The notes under the pieces are model-generated. The model did no database searches. It was not told where the DNA came from and was given only the letters and a program-made list of their open reading frames with translations. Below, piece after piece: positions 4,764 through 5,232 of a stretch of DNA of 5,232 bases. Made by a program: the position numbers and the translations under genes. The stretch is taken from positions 1 to 5,232 of the forward strand of contig JACIYY010000018.1 of the NCBI GenBank assembly GCA_014359685.1, read 5' to 3'. The stretch's first letter is position 1. Every line of letters begins with the position of its first letter. The DNA is from Porphyrobacter sp. (GTDB lineage: Bacteria > Pseudomonadota > Alphaproteobacteria > Sphingomonadales > Sphingomonadaceae).

Positions 4764-5232
4764 CTAGACCAGCGCGAACAGGCGCCCTGCGGCCCAGCCC
4801 ATCAGCAGCGACAGCGCCACCACGGTCAGGCCATAGACCAGGCTGTTCTCGTCGGCCTGTTCGGCCACGAAGCGTTCGAACCCCTGCTTGCTGACCTCGA
4901 CCTCGGCGATGGCGGAGGCGATCACCCGGCCGCGCGCGATGGCGAAGGTTTCGGCCGTGTAGCGCCCGGTGATGACGTTGGAGGGGACCGCGATCCGCGC
5001 CTGATAGAGCACGCCGCCGCTGATCGTCACCCCGTCGCTGCTCTCGGTATAGAGGCCCTGGCGGCGGCGCAGATCGACCAGCCCGGCGGTGAAGCGGGCC
5101 TGTTCCTCCATGTCGATGGCCCCGGCGGGCGACAGCTGGAGGTAGTCGAGCCCCAGCTCGTAGATCGCGGCGGTCAGCGGATCGACGATGGCATCGACCG
5201 GGCGCGAACTGGCCACCGCGAAGAAGGACGGG
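4764..5232 (-). CDS. TIGR02186-family membrane protein, C-terminal part (5' end beyond the window)
   Basis: The frame runs from the right edge to a TAG at 4764-4766 (155 residues visible). A GTG at 5214-5216 could be read as a start. However, the frame continues upstream as PSFFA followed by VASSRPVDAIVDP, and in this family the equivalent FYAVASSRP lies in mid-protein, so the real start is outside. The family (Pfam Alph_Pro_TM, about 250 residues) consists of alphaproteobacterial proteins of unknown function, often encoded next to a TauE/SafE-type sulfite exporter gene. Visible features are YELGLDYLQLSPAG, a soluble, probably periplasmic beta-rich part with GVLYQARIAVPSNVITGRY, and a single C-terminal membrane helix (YGLTVVALSLLMGWAAGRLF) that would anchor the protein in the inner membrane. 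The signal peptide and any exporter gene would lie beyond the right edge. It is codirectional with the HerA-type gene. Family assignment is from recognition, not a search. Confidence 0.85.
   Translation of the reverse strand, partial: PSFFAVASSRPVDAIVDPLTAAIYELGLDYLQLSPAGAIDMEEQARFTAGLVDLRRRQGLYTESSDGVTISGGVLYQARIAVPSNVITGRYTAETFAIARGRVIASAIAEVEVSKQGFERFVAEQADENSLVYGLTVVALSLLMGWAAGRLFALV

Noticed and set aside
3006..5232. A HerA-based antiphage system
   Set aside because: No SIR2, NurA, DUF4297 or other nuclease gene is visible. The neighbour is a TIGR02186 membrane protein, and composition matches the host.

Overview
The window is GC-rich (about 70% over most of its length, judged by eye) and looks like a chromosomal segment of an alphaproteobacterium, most likely a sphingomonad. 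Two things support this. The right-edge gene belongs to a membrane-protein family largely confined to Alphaproteobacteria (TIGR02186), and the + strand gene at 2004-2954 resembles hypothetical proteins I know from Sphingomonadaceae. The genus call is an inference.

Layout from left to right. (1) Positions 1-78 hold the charged C-terminal end of an unidentified + strand gene. (2) Positions 79-481 are annotated-gene-free. This stretch contains a strong hairpin and a decayed fragment that reads clearly as the last ~48 residues of UvrA, the nucleotide-excision-repair ATPase, on the + strand. (3) Positions 482-1828 (- strand) encode a multi-domain J-domain protein with a zinc-ribbon-like CxxC/CxxC pair, hydrophobic segments and a C-terminal beta-rich domain. 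Its DNA is visibly poorer in GC than everything around it, which suggests recent acquisition. A 9-bp inverted repeat brackets it. (4) A 175-bp divergent intergenic region follows. (5) Positions 2004-2954 (+) encode a protein with a helix-turn-helix region like that of phage terminase small subunits and a low-complexity tail carrying two short in-frame tandem repeats. (6) Convergent to it, positions 3006-4670 (-) encode a HerA/DUF87-type hexameric DNA-translocase ATPase. (7) Positions 4764-5232 (-) hold the C-terminal two-thirds or so of the TIGR02186 membrane protein, cut by the window edge.

The right part (3006-5232) looks like ordinary host chromosome. The left part (about 200-1900) looks like a variable site: a uvrA relic next to a compositionally foreign gene. 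There is no tRNA, rRNA, CRISPR array or complete insertion sequence that I can see. I see no convincing multi-gene defence system. The HerA-type ATPase has no NurA, SIR2 or other nuclease partner within the window. The most distinctive items are the uvrA tail relic and the modular J-domain protein beside it.
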